DNA of 64,000 nucleotides from Bacillus timonensis (GCA_020171895.1 JAIVAN010000005.1:248001-312000), one strand, 5' to 3'. Positions 23,478 through 34,819 are shown, numbered from the stretch's first letter. Translations and numbers: made by a program. The notes: generated from the sequence alone by a model not told the origin.

Positions 23478-26351
23478 ATGGCTATGGATAAAATTACGGT
23501 CAAAGGGGCTAGGGCGCATAACTTAAAAAATATCGATGTTACCATTCCTCGAGATAAGCTAGTTGTGTTAACTGGCTTGTCGGGTTCCGGTAAGTCTTCT
23601 CTAGCATTTGACACGATTTATGCAGAAGGTCAGCGTCGTTACGTTGAATCACTTTCTGCCTATGCAAGACAGTTTTTAGGACAAATGGATAAACCAGATG
23701 TGGATGCCATTGAAGGGTTATCACCTGCGATTTCTATTGATCAAAAAACAACTAGTAGAAACCCAAGGTCTACAGTTGGAACTGTCACTGAAATATACGA
23801 TTATTTACGTCTGTTATTTGCTAGAGTGGGTCGTCCAACATGTCCCGTTCATGATATTGAAATTTCATCACAAACGATTGAACAGATGGTTGATCGTATT
23901 ATGGAATACCCTGAAAGAACGAAGCTTCAAATTCTAGCACCTATAGTAGCGGGGAGAAAAGGTACCCATGTAAAAGTATTTGAAGATATCAAAAAACAAG
24001 GGTATGTGCGTGTAAGAGTAAATGGAGAGATGCGTGAATTAACGGAAGAGATTGAGTTAGAGAAAAATAAAAAACACTCAATTGAAGTTGTCATTGATCG
24101 TATCGTAGTAAAAGAAGGGGTAACATCTAGATTAGCTGATTCACTTGAGGCTTCATTGAAGCTAGGACAAGGAAAGGTTATTGTGGATGTTATTGGGGAA
24201 GAAGAACTTCTTTTTAGTGAGCTGCATGCCTGCCCACACTGCGGATTTTCCATCGGTGAGCTTGAACCGAGAATGTTTTCATTCAATAGTCCATACGGTG
24301 CTTGTCCTGAATGTGACGGTTTAGGTTCTAAACTTGAGGTTGATGTTGATCTTGTAATACCAAATTGGGATTTGACGTTAAGAGAAAATGCGATAGCACC
24401 TTGGGAACCTTCTAGTTCTCAGTACTATCCGCAGCTTCTAGAGGCAGTTTGTAATCACTATGGTATTGACTTAGATATCCCGGTAAAAGATATTCCAAAA
24501 CATTTAATGGATAAGGTTTTATATGGTAGTAAAGGTGACGAAATTTACTTCCGATATGAAAATGACTTTGGACAAGTCCGTGAGAGCTATATTGTGTTTG
24601 AGGGAGTTGTTCCTAATGTTGAACGTCGATATAAGGAGACAAGCTCTGATTACATTCGTGAGCAAATGGAGAAATATATGGCTCATCAAGCATGTCCATC
24701 GTGCCATAGCTATCGATTGAAGAAAGAGAGTCTTGCCGTCTTAATTTCAGGAAAACAAATTGGTGAGATTACAAATTATTCAATTAATGAGGCTTACGAA
24801 TTCTTTTCATCTATTTCTCTTTCAGAAAAAGAAATGAAGATTGCCAATATGATTTTTCGAGAAATTATTGAAAGATTAGGATTCCTTATCAATGTCGGAC
24901 TGGACTATTTAACATTAAGTCGGTCAGCAGGTACGCTTTCTGGTGGAGAAGCTCAGCGTATCCGTTTAGCCACACAGATTGGTTCGAGACTTACTGGAGT
25001 GCTATATATTCTAGATGAACCATCGATTGGACTTCATCAACGTGATAATGACCGATTAATTTCAACGCTAAAAAATATGAGAGACATCGGAAATACATTA
25101 ATTGTGGTTGAGCATGATGAGGACACAATGCTTGCTGCTGATTATCTCCTTGATATTGGTCCTGGTGCTGGTATTCATGGGGGAGAAGTGGTCTCTGCAG
25201 GTACACCACATGAAGTGATGAATGATCCAAACTCGTTAACAGGCATGTACTTATCTGGAAAGAAGTTTATTCCATTGCCAACTGAACGAAGAAAACCAGA
25301 TGATCGCTTTATTGAAATCATTGGGGCAAACGAAAATAACCTTAAAAATGTGTCGGTGAAATTTCCACTCGGAAGCTTCATTGCTGTTACAGGTGTTTCT
25401 GGTTCTGGGAAAAGCACTTTAATTAATGAAATTCTGCATAAAACACTAGCTCAAAAGCTCCATAATGCGAAAAGTAAACCTGGTGAACATAAAGACATTA
25501 AAGGAATCGACCATCTTGATAAGGTAATTGATATCGACCAATCTCCAATTGGACGAACACCAAGATCAAATCCAGCAACTTATACAGGTGTATTTGATGA
25601 CATCCGTGATGTTTTTGCCTCGACAAATGAAGCGAAAGTACGAGGCTACAAAAAAGGTCGATTTAGCTTCAATGTTAAAGGTGGACGCTGTGAAGCATGC
25701 CGTGGTGATGGAATCATTAAAATCGAAATGCACTTCCTACCAGACGTTTATGTCCCGTGTGAAGTTTGTCATGGAAAACGTTACAATCGTGAAACATTAG
25801 AAATAAAATACAAAGATAAGAACATTTCAGATATCTTGGACATGACGGTAGAAGATTCGTTAACCTATTTTGAAAATATACCGAAGATTAAGCGTAAGTT
25901 ACAAACAATCTATGATGTTGGTCTAGGATATATCACGCTTGGCCAGCCTGCTACAACTTTATCAGGAGGAGAAGCACAACGTGTTAAGCTTGCGTCAGAG
26001 CTCCATCGTCGCTCAACGGGACGTTCACTATATATTCTTGACGAACCAACAACAGGTCTTCATGTTGATGATATATCACGTTTGTTGAAGGTACTTCAGC
26101 GTCTTGTTGAAAATGGTGACACCGTCTTAGTGATTGAACACAACTTAGATGTCATTAAAGCAGCGGACTACCTAATTGACCTTGGCCCTGAAGGTGGAGA
26201 CAAAGGCGGTACCATTGTCGCAACAGGTACACCGGAGGACGTTATGAATTGCAAAAACTCACACACAGGCTACTACTTAAAGCCAGTCATAGAGCGTGAC
26301 CGCAAACGAATGAAAGAACTGATTAAAGAAAAAGAAACTGTAACAAAATAA
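23478..26351 (+). CDS. uvrA: Excinuclease ABC subunit A
   Basis: 957-aa damage-recognition ATPase with two ABC domains: Walker [15 protein letters not shown] and [14 protein letters not shown], signatures [12 protein letters not shown] and [12 protein letters not shown]. Zinc modules: [12 protein letters not shown]...CPECDG in the first half and CEACRGDG...[10 protein letters not shown] in the second. It loads UvrB onto lesions. Second gene of the uvrBA operon; a terminator follows. Full length with no anomalies. Confidence 0.97.
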   Translation: MAMDKITVKGARAHNLKNIDVTIPRDKLVVLTGLSGSGKSSLAFDTIYAEGQRRYVESLSAYARQFLGQMDKPDVDAIEGLSPAISIDQKTTSRNPRSTVGTVTEIYDYLRLLFARVGRPTCPVHDIEISSQTIEQMVDRIMEYPERTKLQILAPIVAGRKGTHVKVFEDIKKQGYVRVRVNGEMRELTEEIELEKNKKHSIEVVIDRIVVKEGVTSRLADSLEASLKLGQGKVIVDVIGEEELLFSELHACPHCGFSIGELEPRMFSFNSPYGACPECDGLGSKLEVDVDLVIPNWDLTLRENAIAPWEPSSSQYYPQLLEAVCNHYGIDLDIPVKDIPKHLMDKVLYGSKGDEIYFRYENDFGQVRESYIVFEGVVPNVERRYKETSSDYIREQMEKYMAHQACPSCHSYRLKKESLAVLISGKQIGEITNYSINEAYEFFSSISLSEKEMKIANMIFREIIERLGFLINVGLDYLTLSRSAGTLSGGEAQRIRLATQIGSRLTGVLYILDEPSIGLHQRDNDRLISTLKNMRDIGNTLIVVEHDEDTMLAADYLLDIGPGAGIHGGEVVSAGTPHEVMNDPNSLTGMYLSGKKFIPLPTERRKPDDRFIEIIGANENNLKNVSVKFPLGSFIAVTGVSGSGKSTLINEILHKTLAQKLHNAKSKPGEHKDIKGIDHLDKVIDIDQSPIGRTPRSNPATYTGVFDDIRDVFASTNEAKVRGYKKGRFSFNVKGGRCEACRGDGIIKIEMHFLPDVYVPCEVCHGKRYNRETLEIKYKDKNISDILDMTVEDSLTYFENIPKIKRKLQTIYDVGLGYITLGQPATTLSGGEAQRVKLASELHRRSTGRSLYILDEPTTGLHVDDISRLLKVLQRLVENGDTVLVIEHNLDVIKAADYLIDLGPEGGDKGGTIVATGTPEDVMNCKNSHTGYYLKPVIERDRKRMKELIKEKETVTK

Positions 26352-26361
26352 AAACCACCCA

Positions 26362-26400
26362 AAATCCGAGTGCCCATAAATGGTACTCGGATTTACTTTT
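26362..26400 (+). terminator. Terminator of the uvrBA operon
   Basis: AAATCCGAGT / ACTCGGATTT 10-bp stem with a 13-nt loop and ACTTTT tail. Confidence 0.8.
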
Positions 26401-26491
26401 ATTCCAATAATTTGAGCCTCTTGATGGAAACACCTTAAGCCCTAAGACCGACAAAAATCCTCTTCCAATTTGATACACTAACTTAAGGAGC

Positions 26492-26511
26492 ATTCGACAG
26501 GTACCTGGCAC
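26492..26511 (-). repeat. Dispersed palindrome P4
   Basis: ATTCGACAGGTACCTGGCAC, the P core with one change; it lacks an obvious partner copy. Confidence 0.65.
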
Positions 26512-26574
26512 TCAACATTATTTCTGAAACTTTTCACAAGGGGTGTTCGTATATAAAGTAAGGAGTTGATGGGG

Positions 26575-26883
26575 ATGAATTCAAATAAGTTAATTTCGTC
26601 ATTGTGTTATTTTAGTATTTTTTTTGCAGGATTTATTTTTCCAATAGCTGTTTATTTTATCGTTGATGAACATGAAGTAAAAAGTCATGCGTTAAAAGCG
26701 CTGTTTTCACATCTAGTTCCACTAATCACCATTCCATTTATTCTCGTACCATTCTTTACACTAACTACACTAGAGGCTATTGCTGTAGTCTTCATCCTAT
26801 TAGGAATTCTAATATTACTCTTAAACATTGCCGTATTAATTTACAATGTAGTGAAAGGAATTCAATTATTAAGAGGTGTGTAA
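26575..26883 (+). CDS. yvlA: DUF4870-type membrane protein, YvlA-like
   Basis: 102 aa with three hydrophobic segments; the DEHEVKSHALKALFSH stretch between segments 1 and 2 is typical of DUF4870 proteins. Position upstream of yvlBCD supports YvlA. AAGGAG is 9 nt upstream of the ATG at 26575; ATG 26569 and TTG 26566 are alternatives. Function unknown. It is separated from yvlB by an R element, so it may be transcribed on its own. Confidence 0.75.
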   Translation: MNSNKLISSLCYFSIFFAGFIFPIAVYFIVDEHEVKSHALKALFSHLVPLITIPFILVPFFTLTTLEAIAVVFILLGILILLLNIAVLIYNVVKGIQLLRGV

Positions 26884-26930
26884 CTCATAAAAAGAGAAAT
26901 CCTATGTTACCGAAAACTACATTTAGCCTA

Positions 26931-27186
26931 TTGTCAGGGTAGACTTACATGCAATTTAGAATTGCACCATGAAGAATGAAAATTGTCTTGATATTAGAAT
27001 GTTGAATCCAAGTCTTCATTCGTGTTAACCGAAGTGGAAGGAACCGAGACTCCTGCGGGAGATAGCGCTAGGCTTGAGACCCCACAGGCGTAAACGCCGA
27101 GGAGGCTCAAGAAGCGCCCCGCGGAAAGCGAGGTTCCTGCAACGGAGGTTAACACCCCATATACAGCGTCGTATTTTCAGGGTAGC
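26931..27186 (-). repeat. R-element copy R5
   Basis: Full-length inverted copy. Arms GTGTTAACC / GGTTAACAC, inner pair AGGAACC / GGTTCCT, then CTTGAG / CTCAAG: one of the clearest examples of the nested hairpin. Confidence 0.88.
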
Positions 27187-27265
27187 TAAAATAAATAAAA
27201 TTACGCAGGGTTTTTCTTTTACAAATCGTCTAAGTTAGTAGAAAGTTAAATAGGAGGCAAAATCT

Positions 27266-28387
27266 ATGATGGATGAACGCAAACGTGTCTTGAAGCTAAT
27301 TGAAGAAGGGAAGCTTACAGCAGAAGAGGCTCTTACACTATTAGAAAAACTAGATCAAGAAAAAGATTCACTCCAAAAACAACAGGATATTGTAACAGAA
27401 TTATCAACACACGTACAAAACGAACAAAAACAGCAACATCACAACGATCAGCAATATGACTCAAAACAATACTCTGTCAAACATAAATTCATTGACTTTA
27501 TTGATACAGCACTTAAAAAAATAAAAGACTTAGACCTTGACTTTAACTTTGGTCAATCCGTTGACATCAGCCATATTTTTCAACATTCGAATGTATACAT
27601 TGACCAAATTGAACTAGACATTGCCAATGGTAGCATTCAATTCATACCATGGGATGAACAAGAAGTTCGCATCGAATGTAAGGCCAAGGTATATAAAGTT
27701 GAAACACAAGAATCAGCTAGAGAGTCATTTTTAAAGGATGTCATTTTTTCAATCGAAGGTAGAAAGCTTCGATTTAGTGTTCAAAAAAAGCAAATGAAGG
27801 TGAATGCGATCTTCTATATTCCTCAAGCAGATTATGAAAAGATCAAAGTAAGGATGTTTAATGGGTCGATTAGTGGGGAAAAGATGTCTGTGAAAGAGTT
27901 CAAGGCAAAAACTGCTAACGGAGCAATAAAGCTAAGTCAATTTATTTCTGCTGACCTCGAATTAGAAACTGCAAATGGTCATATTAAAGTAAATGACAGC
28001 ATCGTAAAAGAATTTGAAGCAGAAACAATTAACGGAGCAATACTAGCTACTGGAAAATTTGAAAAAGTAGACCTACAAAGCTTTAATGGAAGTGTTACGT
28101 TCACACAACAGGATTCATCATGTCACACTGCGTACTTAAAGACGACAACAGGTGGCATTGATGTGTTTGTACCTTCTCACATTGGAATTGATGGTGATTT
28201 AAAGTGTAACTTAGGTGGAGTAAAATGTGAAATTCCCCACTTAGATGTTGTGGAAGAGAAGAGTGAGGTTGTTCAAAAGTCACTAAGATTTAAGGCGAAT
28301 AAAGCTGCAAATCAGGTCTTGCACTTATTTGCAGAGACAACGACAGGTTCTATTATTGTAAAACCAAATAGAGGTGAAAGTGTATGA
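27266..28387 (+). CDS. yvlB: YvlB-like protein (DUF4097)
   Basis: 373 aa. Residues 1-30 form an SHOCT-like helix pair (LIEEGKLTAEEALTLLEKL), then a Gln/His-rich linker, then a C-terminal region of repeating beta strands (TANGAIKL, TANGHIKV, TINGAILA, TTGSIIV) of the DUF4097 adhesin-like beta-helix. It precedes yvlC (PspC) and yvlD as in B. subtilis, where the cluster is linked to envelope stress. TAGGAGG upstream of the ATG. Overlaps yvlC by 4 nt. Confidence 0.88.
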   Translation: MMDERKRVLKLIEEGKLTAEEALTLLEKLDQEKDSLQKQQDIVTELSTHVQNEQKQQHHNDQQYDSKQYSVKHKFIDFIDTALKKIKDLDLDFNFGQSVDISHIFQHSNVYIDQIELDIANGSIQFIPWDEQEVRIECKAKVYKVETQESARESFLKDVIFSIEGRKLRFSVQKKQMKVNAIFYIPQADYEKIKVRMFNGSISGEKMSVKEFKAKTANGAIKLSQFISADLELETANGHIKVNDSIVKEFEAETINGAILATGKFEKVDLQSFNGSVTFTQQDSSCHTAYLKTTTGGIDVFVPSHIGIDGDLKCNLGGVKCEIPHLDVVEEKSEVVQKSLRFKANKAANQVLHLFAETTTGSIIVKPNRGESV

Positions 28388-28584
28388 AAAAATTATATCG
28401 TTCAAGAAGAAATCGTAAATTAGCAGGTGTCCTAGGTGGATTAGCAGATTATACAGGTTTAGATGCATCGCTGCTCCGAGTGTTATTTATTTTAGGATTA
28501 ATTTTTGGGGTAGGGGTTTTAGCTTTTGTCTACTTTGTATGGATCTTTGTAGTGCCTAATGAAGAGGATACGATGATCCGATGA
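28384..28584 (+). CDS. yvlC: PspC-domain protein YvlC
   Basis: 66 aa PspC domain: YRSRRNRKLAGVLGGLADYTG then one membrane helix (residues 35-57). Small PspC proteins act in envelope stress systems. ATG overlaps the yvlB stop; the stop overlaps the yvlD start by 4 nt, so the three genes are translationally coupled. Confidence 0.9.
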   Translation: MKKLYRSRRNRKLAGVLGGLADYTGLDASLLRVLFILGLIFGVGVLAFVYFVWIFVVPNEEDTMIR

Positions 28585-28937
28585 AATGGTTACTAAGTTT
28601 AATAGCCAATAGTCTGGTATTACTTGTTGTAGCACATTATATAGACACGTTTTACATCGAAGGTTTCGGTGCTGCTATATTGGCCAGTATCATTCTTTCT
28701 ATATTAAATGTTATCGTAAAACCAATCTTAGTCGTATTAACACTTCCGGTCACGATTTTATCGCTAGGTTTATTTCTGTTTGTTATCAACGCAATAACAC
28801 TCATGCTGACACAAGCATTGATAGGAGATGCATTTGTTATCGATGGATTTGGAACAGCGGTTATAGCAGCGGTAATCATATCTGTATTGAATCTCTTAAT
28901 TCAAAAGCTTATCATTGATCCAATACATGATAAGTAA
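28581..28937 (+). CDS. yvlD: YvlD-like phage holin family 4 membrane protein
   Basis: 118 aa with four hydrophobic segments and the family's NVIVKPILVVLTLPVTILSLG stretch. Found downstream of yvlC in Bacillaceae; despite the holin-like family name, it is probably an envelope component rather than a lysis protein. Terminator follows. Confidence 0.88.
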   Translation: MKWLLSLIANSLVLLVVAHYIDTFYIEGFGAAILASIILSILNVIVKPILVVLTLPVTILSLGLFLFVINAITLMLTQALIGDAFVIDGFGTAVIAAVIISVLNLLIQKLIIDPIHDK

Positions 28938-28941
28938 TCTT

Positions 28942-28976
28942 GAAGCACTCGGTTTTTCCGGTGCTTCTTATTTTTG
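28942..28976 (+). terminator. Terminator of yvlBCD
   Basis: GAAGCAC-T-CGG / CCG-GTGCTTC stem followed by TTATTTTT. Confidence 0.8.
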
Positions 28977-29053
28977 GGCACAATATTCCCAACTGCCTTT
29001 CGTTCACTTTCCTGTAAAAACAAAGGAGGTCTATTATTGAAAAATGGCGTATA

Positions 29054-29083
29054 CAAAAAAAGAGCGAAATCAATTGATTTCGC
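29054..29083 (-). terminator. Terminator of the lipoprotein gene
   Basis: GCGAAATCAATTGATTTCGC is a perfect 20-bp palindrome; on the minus strand it is followed by TCTTTTTTT. Confidence 0.85.
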
Positions 29084-29094
29084 AAAATCCATTA

Positions 29095-29766
29095 TTATTT
29101 AACAGCTTGAATCGTTAATGCCATTGCAATCATTTTAGAAAAAATCTCTCCATCTTTTGAGGCATGCATCGTTACTTTCATTGCTGGTAAATGGTCTTTC
29201 CCTTTAAACAAAAGAGTTTGAACCCATTCATTTCCACTATTTGCTTTTAAAATAATTGTACCGTCTAGAAGTGCGTCGTTTGTCCATACATTTCGGTCGA
29301 CTGTCTCACTTACAACCTTCAATTGTTCAAGAGATGCCGCTTCAACCATATTCCAATCCGTGTCTTGGTTTAATAATTCCACTCTCATATATGTTTTCTT
29401 GTCATCAGCATTTAAAACGATATCTTTTCCAGGTTCCTCGGACTCAAGTTGAAAGCCTTCAAACACATATAGTGAAAAACCTTGATTTGTACTTGTGTTT
29501 AAAAATCCTGTTTCTTCATGTGAAGCCCCTTCAAACATATAAGTAAGCTGCTGTTCTAGAAGACGAATCACTTCCTTATCCTGTTCTTCTTTGCTTTGGT
29601 CAACTTCCTCACCTGTGTCTTCATTCTCGTTTTGACGTTCTTCAGTAGGTGGTGAAGCACCGTTCGTTGCGTCTTCATTTGCATTCGAATTTTGTGTTGT
29701 TCCACAAGCGCTAGCAAACAGAATAGACAATCCCATTGTTAATAGTAATAATATTTTCTTTTTCAT
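29095..29766 (-). CDS. Hypothetical lipoprotein
   Basis: 223 aa. Lipoprotein signal peptide with lipobox ASAC (Cys21), then a low-complexity Asn/Glu/Asp/Gln linker (about 25-65), then a globular domain (about 65-223) with no family I recognise. Exported and lipid-anchored. GGAGGAA lies 9 nt before the ATG. Single-gene unit, opposite to its yv neighbours, bounded by a terminator. Confidence 0.85.
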   Translation of the reverse strand: MKKKILLLLTMGLSILFASACGTTQNSNANEDATNGASPPTEERQNENEDTGEEVDQSKEEQDKEVIRLLEQQLTYMFEGASHEETGFLNTSTNQGFSLYVFEGFQLESEEPGKDIVLNADDKKTYMRVELLNQDTDWNMVEAASLEQLKVVSETVDRNVWTNDALLDGTIILKANSGNEWVQTLLFKGKDHLPAMKVTMHASKDGEIFSKMIAMALTIQAVK

Positions 29767-29860
29767 TTTAAGATTCCTCCGTGAACTTTTATTCGTACAC
29801 GTTTGCGCAAGGTGTATCTGATATGTTAGTCGTAATGTGATTCAAAATGTTTCATGTTTT

Positions 29861-30448
29861 TCATTGGTATTGTAAAGTTTTTCTTGCTGCTGTGTTTTTG
29901 TATAAGAAATAATGTTCTAAAACACTATCCGCAATGGCCTTTGCGCAAGCTCTTCGATAACGATCAGTTTTTAACAATCTCGCCTCGTCCCTGTTTGTCA
30001 TAAATCCGCACTCACAAATAATAGCTGTGGCATTCACTTCTCGTAACAAATAAAAGTCGGCGGTTTTAATGCCACGGTCTAACCGCTGTGTATGATGGAT
30101 TAAGTTGCGTTGAAGTCTTTGAGCGAGGCGATATGCCTCGATTGGCATTGATCGATGAATATATGTCTCAATTCCATGAACGCCGTTCCATTCTTCCCCG
30201 CGATAGGAGTTTGCATGAATAGAAATAAAGAGATCTGTTTTTAGCCTATTTGAAAACTTTGCACGTTCTACTAGTGAAACATCACGGCTATCATCGTGAG
30301 AAAAGTATACATTCATCTCTGGCTTTCTCATTAATAGTTCTCTCGCATAATGAACAACAGCGCGGTTGAATTCGTATTCCCTCATTCCATCGATTGTTTG
30401 TCTATTAACTGCTTGATAACCATGTCCAGCATCTAGTACAATTTTCAT
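29861..30448 (-). CDS. N-acetylmuramoyl-L-alanine amidase (Amidase_3)
   Basis: 195 aa zinc amidase domain: DAGHG (first His ligand), EYEFNR (Glu ligand), SIHANS (second His ligand) and ECGFMTN (catalytic Glu). It cleaves the bond between MurNAc and the stem peptide. No signal peptide or cell-wall-binding repeat is present, which is unusual; it may act in the mother cell during sporulation or lysis, or use another export route. AGAGGAGTGA precedes the chosen ATG; the longer reading from 30469 lacks a ribosome site. The short C-terminal tail is basic. Confidence 0.87.
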   Translation of the reverse strand: MKIVLDAGHGYQAVNRQTIDGMREYEFNRAVVHYARELLMRKPEMNVYFSHDDSRDVSLVERAKFSNRLKTDLFISIHANSYRGEEWNGVHGIETYIHRSMPIEAYRLAQRLQRNLIHHTQRLDRGIKTADFYLLREVNATAIICECGFMTNRDEARLLKTDRYRRACAKAIADSVLEHYFLYKNTAARKTLQYQ

Positions 30449-30633
30449 TTTTCTCACTCCTCTCACCATGGTTATAGTAATAAAACTTCAAAGAGTAGCA
30501 AAATTGTATGTATCATTGTTAGCTTTTTGTCGATACAAGGTGCTCTTCTATTTCTTTGTTTTGGTGAAAAGTGCTAAAATAGGAGATGTTTAAAGGAATG
30601 CCAGTCAGTTACCTGACGAAGGAGGAAGGTAAA

Positions 30634-31563
30634 GTGCCAAAAGTTCGTACGAAGGATATCATTGAAAAGTTTGATTTAGAGTTGGTAAGTGGTGAAGAAG
30701 GAATAAACCGTCCCATTACAACGAGTGACCTTTCTAGACCAGGAGTTGAAATGGCAGGTTATTTTACATATTATCCCGCTGAGAGAGTTCAGTTATTAGG
30801 AAAGACAGAACTATCTTTTTTCGAAAAATTAAGCCAAGACGAAAAAGAGATTCGGATGGAAAAGTTTTGTACCGATATTACGCCCGGAATTATTATTTCT
30901 CGTGAAATGGAAGTTCCTCCAGAGCTTATTTATGCTTCTCAAAAAAATGCTGTACCTGTGATGCGTTCAAAAATGAAAACAACGCGTCTATCAAGTAGAT
31001 TAACGAACTTTTTAGAAAGTAAACTTGCGCCAACAACCGCTGTCCATGGTGTGCTCGTTGATATATATGGCGTAGGAGTATTAATAATTGGGAAAAGTGG
31101 CGTTGGTAAAAGTGAAACAGCTTTAGAACTTGTTAAACGTGGGCACCGCTTAGTGGCAGATGATTGCGTTGAAATTCGCCAAGAGGATCAAGATACACTC
31201 GTTGGTACTGCACCAGAATTAATCGAGCATTTACTTGAGATACGTGGACTAGGCATTATTAATGTCATGACGTTGTTTGGTGCTGGTGCCATCCGAAGCT
31301 ATAAACGAATCACACTAGTCATCAATCTTGAGCTTTGGGACCAGACGAAAACGTATGATAGACTTGGGCTTGAAGAAGAAAAAATGAGAATCATTGATAC
31401 AGATCTTACGAAATTAACCGTACCAGTTCGCCCTGGCCGAAACTTAGCTGTTATTATCGAAGTTGCAGCGATGAACTATCGTTTAAAGCGAATGGGCATG
31501 AATGCAGCTGAACAATTTTCGAGTAGATTAACAGATGTAATAGAAGATTCTGAGCATGATTAA
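30634..31563 (+). CDS. hprK: HPr kinase/phosphorylase
   Basis: 309-aa sensor enzyme of carbon catabolite repression; phosphorylates and dephosphorylates HPr and Crh on Ser46. N-terminal DRTGG-like domain (1-130), Walker A GKSGVGKS (153-160), and the HprK signature [11 protein letters not shown]. Start is GTG with AGGAGGAAGG upstream, giving [10 protein letters not shown] as in other Bacilli. Its second target, Crh, is encoded at 50455. First gene of the hprK-lgt-yvoD-ppaX-yvoF cluster. Confidence 0.96.
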   Translation: MPKVRTKDIIEKFDLELVSGEEGINRPITTSDLSRPGVEMAGYFTYYPAERVQLLGKTELSFFEKLSQDEKEIRMEKFCTDITPGIIISREMEVPPELIYASQKNAVPVMRSKMKTTRLSSRLTNFLESKLAPTTAVHGVLVDIYGVGVLIIGKSGVGKSETALELVKRGHRLVADDCVEIRQEDQDTLVGTAPELIEHLLEIRGLGIINVMTLFGAGAIRSYKRITLVINLELWDQTKTYDRLGLEEEKMRIIDTDLTKLTVPVRPGRNLAVIIEVAAMNYRLKRMGMNAAEQFSSRLTDVIEDSEHD

Positions 31564-31569
31564 TTAAGA

Positions 31570-31684
31570 TAAAAATGTGAATTAGATCTAGATTATGCAG
31601 TGCAGTTTAATCTTTTTGTTTAATGCATCTACGCAGATTAACACGCCATGTTCAGTGAGATGAACTGTGTTTTCAGGTTAGCTA
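31570..31684 (-). repeat. R-element fragment R6
   Basis: Core-deleted remnant: AAAATGTGAATT of the left part, then CGCAGATTAACAC and TGTTTTCAGGTTAGCT of the right end. It sits between hprK and lgt, inside an otherwise tight cluster. Confidence 0.7.
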
Positions 31685-31725
31685 TTAAAGAGAGTAAAAA
31701 AAAGAGAGTTAAAGGGGGAAAAAAC

Positions 31726-32538
31726 ATGTTATATGCAATCCAACCGATTGATCCGGTTTTTTTAAAGCTAGGACCTCTTTCCATACATTGGTATGGTGTC
31801 ATTATTGGACTAGGAGCGATGCTCGGTCTTTATTTAGTAACAAAAGAATCACAACGAAGAGGCTTGCATAAAGATACATTTGTAGACCTTGTGTTATTTG
31901 CGATTCCGATTGCAATTTTATCAGCACGAGCGTATTATGTCATTTTCAAATGGGATTACTATTCACAAAATTTAACTGAAATCCCGCTGATTTGGGAGGG
32001 TGGCTTAGCCATTCATGGAGGATTAATTGGTGCTGTTGCGACTGGATATGTCTTTGCGAAGGTGAAAGGATTGTCTTTCTGGAAACTAGCAGATATTGCA
32101 GCGCCGAGTATTATTTTAGGTCAGGCGGTTGGCCGTTGGGGGAATTTCATTAACCAAGAGGCCCACGGTGGACCAGTGACGAGAGAATTTTTAGAAAGCC
32201 TATACTTACCAGAATTTATTATTAATCAAATGTACATCCAAGGACAATATTATCACCCAACATTTCTATATGAATCCGTTTGGAACTTAGCAGGCTTTGC
32301 ACTTTTACTTCTACTTCGAAAAGCAAATTTACGTCGTGGTGAGTCCTTCTTGCTTTATGTCATTTGGTATTCAATCGGTCGATTCTTTATCGAAGGCTTA
32401 CGAACAGATAGCTTAATGCTTACGGAATATTTACGAATTGCCCAAGTCATTTCTATTGTGTTAGTTTTACTAGCGCTTGCCATTTTGTTGTTTAGAAGAA
32501 TAAAAGGTTATTCAAAAGAGAGATATTTAGAGAGCTAG
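31726..32538 (+). CDS. lgt: Prolipoprotein diacylglyceryl transferase
   Basis: 270-aa polytopic membrane enzyme that transfers diacylglycerol from phosphatidylglycerol to the lipobox cysteine. Conserved HGGL (His97), the Lgt signature [14 protein letters not shown] (136-149, Arg137), and about seven hydrophobic segments. AAAGGGGGAA lies 7 nt before the ATG. It matures the lipoproteins seen in this window (6335, 29095). Confidence 0.96.
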   Translation: MLYAIQPIDPVFLKLGPLSIHWYGVIIGLGAMLGLYLVTKESQRRGLHKDTFVDLVLFAIPIAILSARAYYVIFKWDYYSQNLTEIPLIWEGGLAIHGGLIGAVATGYVFAKVKGLSFWKLADIAAPSIILGQAVGRWGNFINQEAHGGPVTREFLESLYLPEFIINQMYIQGQYYHPTFLYESVWNLAGFALLLLLRKANLRRGESFLLYVIWYSIGRFFIEGLRTDSLMLTEYLRIAQVISIVLVLLALAILLFRRIKGYSKERYLES

Positions 32539-32552
32539 AAGGAGAGAGGCCA

Positions 32553-33497
32553 TTGACCGGTTCATTAAAGAGAGGGCTTTTGGTTGGATTGAAAACAACC
32601 TGGACGCTTGGGAAAATTATTTTTCCAATAACTCTAATTGTTACATTGCTACAGCATTCTCCTATTTTACAATGGTTAATCGACTGGTTAGCACCAGCGA
32701 TGGGACTAATCGGACTTTCAGGAGATGCGGCAATTCCGCTAGTTTTAGGTAATTTTTTAAATCTATATGCGGGAATCGGTGCCATCCTTACGTTGGATTT
32801 AACGGTAAAAGAAGTGTTTATTTTAGCGGTCATGCTTTCTTTTTCACATAACATGCTGATTGAATCCTCAGTAGCTGCAAAAGTTGGAGTGAAACTATGG
32901 ATTATTGTTTCTGTACGATTGGGCTTAGCTGTTGTTTCTGCCTTTTTCATTCACCTGTTTTGGAATGGAGGCAGTGAAATTGCAAAATACGGTTTCATTC
33001 CTCAGAAGGAAGTAGAAGCCATTGGTTGGTTAGCTATCCTCTTAGATGGTGTTGAAAAAGCAAGTATCGGCATTGTTCAGTTAGCAATAATCGTCATTCC
33101 TCTAATGGTAGGGATTCAAATACTTAAAGACTTGCAATGGCTATCTGTTTTTTCAAAATGGATGTCACCATTAACGAAAGTGTTAGGGATGAAGGAGAAT
33201 ACGTCTACAACACTTGCCGCAGGTTTATTGTTTGGTCTTGCATATGGTGCAGGTGTCATGATTCAGGCTGCAAAAGATGATCATGTCGAGAAGAAGGATT
33301 TAACACTCGCTTTTATCTTTTTAGTAGCATGTCATGCCGTTGTAGAGGATACATTGATTTTTGTTCCTCTTGGTATACCGATTTTACCGCTTTTACTTAT
33401 TCGTTTATTTACAGCAATTGCTCTCACTATGCTCGTTGCATTTGTTTGGAATCGACTAGGAGATGCAAAAAGAAAGGAAACTTCATATGGGAATTAA
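32553..33497 (+). CDS. yvoD: Nucleoside-recognition (gate) domain membrane protein YvoD
   Basis: 314 aa, eight or more hydrophobic segments, with two gate-type repeats ([13 protein letters not shown] and [12 protein letters not shown]). Transport role unknown. TTG start with GAAGGAGAG 6 nt upstream. Overlaps the start of ppaX by 11 nt, as expected for the yvo cluster. Confidence 0.85.
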   Translation: MTGSLKRGLLVGLKTTWTLGKIIFPITLIVTLLQHSPILQWLIDWLAPAMGLIGLSGDAAIPLVLGNFLNLYAGIGAILTLDLTVKEVFILAVMLSFSHNMLIESSVAAKVGVKLWIIVSVRLGLAVVSAFFIHLFWNGGSEIAKYGFIPQKEVEAIGWLAILLDGVEKASIGIVQLAIIVIPLMVGIQILKDLQWLSVFSKWMSPLTKVLGMKENTSTTLAAGLLFGLAYGAGVMIQAAKDDHVEKKDLTLAFIFLVACHAVVEDTLIFVPLGIPILPLLLIRLFTAIALTMLVAFVWNRLGDAKRKETSYGN

Positions 33498-34128
33498 CAC
33501 AATACTATTTGATCTTGACGGTACACTCATTGATACGAATGACTTAATTATTACTTCTTTTTTGCATACGCTCGAGAAATACTATCCGAATCAGTATAAA
33601 AGAGAAGATGTTTTACAGTTTATCGGTCCACCTTTATACGACTCATTTGTAGCTCTTAATAAAGAGAAAGTAGAAGAAATGATTCAAACGTATCGTGAAC
33701 ATAACTTAGCGAATCATGACCTTCTTGTAAAAGAATATGAGGGAGTATTTGAGACAATCAAAACTCTTCATGAAAAAGGCTACAAGTTGGGGATTGTCAC
33801 AACAAAAATGAGAAATACGGTTAATATGGGTTTAGCCTTAACGAAATTAGATCAATTTTTTGATGTGGTTGTTACGTTAGATGATGTAAAAAATGCGAAG
33901 CCAGATCCAGAGCCAATCAATCTTGCCCTAAAACAGCTTGGTTCAACTCCAGAGGATACAATTATGGTTGGAGATAACCACCATGATATTCTAGCTGGAA
34001 AAAATGCGGGGACAGCAACAGCAGGTGTCGCTTGGACAATTAAAGGCAAAGAACATCTTGCAACCTTCAACCCAGACTATATGTTAGAGCATATGTCAGA
34101 GTTGCTATCTATCATTGGAGTGGAATAG
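33487..34128 (+). CDS. ppaX: Pyrophosphatase PpaX
   Basis: 213-aa HAD-superfamily hydrolase: nucleophile motif FDLDGT (Asp9, Asp11), TTK motif II, KPDPEP Lys, and GDNHHD motif IV. In Bacillus, PpaX hydrolyses the pyrophosphate produced when HprK dephosphorylates Ser-P-HPr, which explains the linkage to hprK. GAAAGGAAA lies upstream of the ATG. Confidence 0.93.
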   Translation: MGINTILFDLDGTLIDTNDLIITSFLHTLEKYYPNQYKREDVLQFIGPPLYDSFVALNKEKVEEMIQTYREHNLANHDLLVKEYEGVFETIKTLHEKGYKLGIVTTKMRNTVNMGLALTKLDQFFDVVVTLDDVKNAKPDPEPINLALKQLGSTPEDTIMVGDNHHDILAGKNAGTATAGVAWTIKGKEHLATFNPDYMLEHMSELLSIIGVE

Positions 34129-34131
34129 GTT

Positions 34132-34650
34132 ATGAGAAAAACAACGAAATATCCTGTTACAGGTCCTAATTCATTATGGCAGGTTTATAAAACCCTTTCG
34201 TTTTGGAAGGTTGCTAAAAATTTTGTTGTCATTCAGGTTTCCAGGTATACTCCATTCATTCCGATGAAACGTTGGTTATTTCGTACGTTTCTAGGGATGG
34301 AAGTAGGTACGACAACATCATTTGCGCTTATGGTAATGGTCGATGTCTTTTACCCTGAAAAAATTAAGGTTGGTCGAAATAGTGTAATTGGTTATAATAC
34401 AACGATTTTGACTCATGAATACTTAATAGATGAATATCGACTAGGTGAGGTTGTTATCGGGGACGAGGTCATGATTGGAGCGAATACCACCATACTACCG
34501 GGTGTGACCATTGGTGACAGAGCAACTGTTGCCGCAGGGTCAGTGGTGCACAAGGATGTTCCTGCTGGAGCTATGGTTGGAGGTAATCCGATGAGAGTTA
34601 TATTTACTGAAAAAGAAATGATTGCAAGACGTTTGAAAAATCACGGTTAA
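34132..34650 (+). CDS. yvoF: Acyltransferase YvoF (left-handed beta-helix)
   Basis: 172 aa with hexapeptide repeats from about residue 60 onward ([45 protein letters not shown]). Putative O-acetyltransferase; acceptor unknown. Starts 3 nt after ppaX. Last gene of the cluster. Confidence 0.9.
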   Translation: MRKTTKYPVTGPNSLWQVYKTLSFWKVAKNFVVIQVSRYTPFIPMKRWLFRTFLGMEVGTTTSFALMVMVDVFYPEKIKVGRNSVIGYNTTILTHEYLIDEYRLGEVVIGDEVMIGANTTILPGVTIGDRATVAAGSVVHKDVPAGAMVGGNPMRVIFTEKEMIARRLKNHG

Positions 34651-34669
34651 ATGTAGCCGTGGTTTTTTT
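34640..34669 (+). terminator. Terminator of the hprK-yvoF cluster
   Basis: ATCACGGTTA / TAGCCGTGGT stem with seven T. Confidence 0.8.
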
Positions 34670-34790
34670 ATTGAAAAAAAGACTGCGTTAGGAATTGCTG
34701 GTTAAAATATGTCCATACACATCTATCATCTGACCCCATGTGCAGAGGTGTAATTGTCATAATTTTGTTTTTACATTGAGTGTTACAAGG

Positions 34791-34819
34791 TTGACGAATT
34801 GTATAAGGGCATGTAAACT
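34791..34819 (+). promoter_or_regulatory. Promoter of the his operon
   Basis: TTGACG (34791-34796), 17 bp, TAAACT (34814-34819). No T-box or his attenuator is visible in the ~85-nt leader. Confidence 0.6.
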